From the NCBI GenBank assembly GCA_025929745.1, contig JAICPQ010000138.1, positions 1-7,395 of the forward strand: 7,395 nt of DNA. The letters are read 5' to 3'. The stretch is from Burkholderiales bacterium (GTDB lineage: Bacteria; Pseudomonadota; Gammaproteobacteria; Burkholderiales; SG8-39). The translations under genes were made by a program, and so were the position numbers. A model generated the notes under the pieces. It was not told the origin of the DNA and did no database searches. It was given only the letters and a program-made list of their open reading frames with translations. Below, piece after piece: positions 6,711 to 7,395 of the stretch (within the stretch, counting starts at the first letter, position 1; each line of letters opens with the position of its first letter).

Positions 6711-7011
6711 TCGGAACAAAGATCCACAGCACGACGTAGGCGAAAAGCGTGAAGCCGCCGATCACGAGGCCGAGGACGAAAACGGCGCGCCAGATCCACG
6801 CCGCCACGCCCGTTAGCCGGCCGAGTCCTCCGCACACGCCTCCGATCCAGCGATCGCGGTGCGAGCGCCGCAGCCGGTTGATCGCAAGCCCGGCCCCCGG
6901 TCCAGGCGCTGAGGCGAGCAGGCGCGCTTTCGCCTGGTCGTATTCCGCCTGTGTGAGCGCGCCCTTCGCGAGCAGCTGGTGCAGCTTCTCGAGCTGGTCG
7001 GCCTCCGACAT
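6697..7011 (-). CDS. SHOCT-PspC small inner-membrane protein
   Basis: A 104-residue protein with two small modules. Residues 5-32 (LEKLHQLLAKGALTQAEYDQ, 8-27) match the SHOCT pattern, a short helical module often found at protein termini. After a Gly/Pro-rich linker (34-41), residues 47-100 form a PspC domain: RRSHRDRWIGGVCGGLGRLTG (48-68), then a hydrophobic segment from about 69 to 99 ending in the characteristic WIFVP (96-100). PspC domains are membrane segments, named for the phage-shock sensor PspC. This protein lacks the rest of a Psp system and no pspA or pspB is present. It is expected to be an inner-membrane protein with the SHOCT part exposed, probably to the cytoplasm. The start is secure: GGAG lies 5 nt before the ATG, which overlaps the odhB stop as TGATG, and the 3' end overlaps lpdA by 14 nt. 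Its role inside a dehydrogenase operon is unknown. Confidence 0.9.
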   Translation of the reverse strand: MSEADQLEKLHQLLAKGALTQAEYDQAKARLLASAPGPGAGLAINRLRRSHRDRWIGGVCGGLGRLTGVAAWIWRAVFVLGLVIGGFTLFAYVVLWIFVPNEEL

Positions 7012-7395
7012 CAGATCTCCAGGATCAGGCGAGCCGGATCCTCCAGCGCCTCTTTGATGCTTACAAGAAACAAGACAGCTTCGCGGCCATCGATGATGCG
7101 GTGGTCATACGAAAGCGCGAGGTAGTTCATCGGTCGTACCACCACCTGGCCATTCTCGACCACGGCGCGATCCTTGGTGGCATGCACGCCGAGGATGGCG
7201 GACTGCGGCGGATTGATGATCGGCGTGGAAAGCATCGAGCCGAACACGCCGCCGTTCGAAATGGAGAACGTGCCGCCGGTCAGCTCCTCGATGGAAAGCT
7301 TTCCGTCCTGCGCGCGCTTGCCGAAGTCGCCGATCTTCTTCTCGATCTCGGCGAAGCTCATGCGATCGGCGTCGCGCACGATGGGCACGACGAGA
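7011..7395 (-). CDS. odhB: Dihydrolipoamide succinyltransferase (E2 of 2-oxoglutarate dehydrogenase), C-terminal 127 residues
   Basis: Only the 3' part of the gene is in the window. The N-terminal lipoyl and E3-binding domains lie beyond the right edge. The visible segment is the C-terminal catalytic domain that transfers succinyl from lipoate to CoA. Seen: VVPIVRDADRMSFAEIEKKI, FSISNGGVFGSMLSTPIINP, and the active-site LSYDHRIIDGREAV with catalytic His (codon 7101-7103) and Asp four residues later. It ends in KEALEDPARLILEI, closely like the E. coli SucB terminus. GGVFGS and STPIINPPQSAILG point to the succinyltransferase branch rather than pyruvate dehydrogenase E2. Its TGA shares one base with the next gene's ATG. 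The symbol odhB follows betaproteobacterial usage; sucB is equivalent. Confidence 0.95.
   Translation of the reverse strand, partial: LVVPIVRDADRMSFAEIEKKIGDFGKRAQDGKLSIEELTGGTFSISNGGVFGSMLSTPIINPPQSAILGVHATKDRAVVENGQVVVRPMNYLALSYDHRIIDGREAVLFLVSIKEALEDPARLILEI
7017..7020 (-). promoter_or_regulatory. Ribosome binding site of the SHOCT-PspC gene
   Basis: GGAG on the minus strand, 5 nt upstream of the ATG and inside the last codons of odhB. It fixes the start of the small gene and indicates independent as well as coupled initiation at the TGATG junction. Confidence 0.75.

Noticed and set aside
6711..6719. TTG start for lpdA three codons upstream of the ATG
   Set aside because: The ATG at 6710 sits directly before the FAD motif as in homologues, and neither codon has a better ribosome site.

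Overview
The window is a high-GC stretch in which all eight recognisable genes lie on the minus strand, so transcription runs from high to low coordinates. Gene content suggests a betaproteobacterium, probably Burkholderiales. The evidence is the 2-oxoglutarate dehydrogenase E2-E3 pair followed directly by zapE, a periplasmic Bug-type solute-binding protein (a family greatly expanded in that order), and strong GC bias with long antisense shadow ORFs. The taxonomic call is an inference.

In transcription order: the 3' end of odhB/sucB (7395-7011); a small SHOCT-PspC membrane protein (7011-6697); lpdA/odhL, the E3 dihydrolipoamide dehydrogenase (6710-5322); zapE, an AFG1-like ATPase (5325-4240); a Bug/TctC-family periplasmic binding protein (4243-3293); acuI/yhdH, an acrylyl-CoA reductase-type oxidoreductase (3289-2294); a response regulator with a degenerate GGDEF domain (2285-1251); and the first 411 codons of prpE, propionyl-CoA synthetase (1233-1, continuing past the window edge).

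The genes are packed very tightly. Junctions are a 1-nt TGATG overlap, a 14-nt overlap, a TTGA overlap, an ATGA overlap, then gaps of 3, 8 and 17 nt. No internal promoter or terminator hairpin is apparent, so the set is probably one polycistronic unit with translational coupling. There is no non-coding stretch longer than 17 nt.

Functionally, the upstream half makes part of the 2-oxoglutarate dehydrogenase complex (2-oxoglutarate to succinyl-CoA). The downstream half contains two enzymes that both yield propionyl-CoA: AcuI from acryloyl-CoA and PrpE from propionate. Propionyl-CoA enters central metabolism through the methylcitrate cycle or via methylmalonyl-CoA to succinyl-CoA, so a shared TCA/C3-acid theme is plausible but inferred.

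The most unusual items are the response regulator between acuI and prpE and the SHOCT-PspC protein. In the regulator, the GGDEF catalytic signature has become APATF while an RxxD inhibitory-site motif remains, so it looks like a possible c-di-GMP-binding effector rather than a cyclase. The SHOCT-PspC protein is wedged between the E2 and E3 genes of the dehydrogenase operon.
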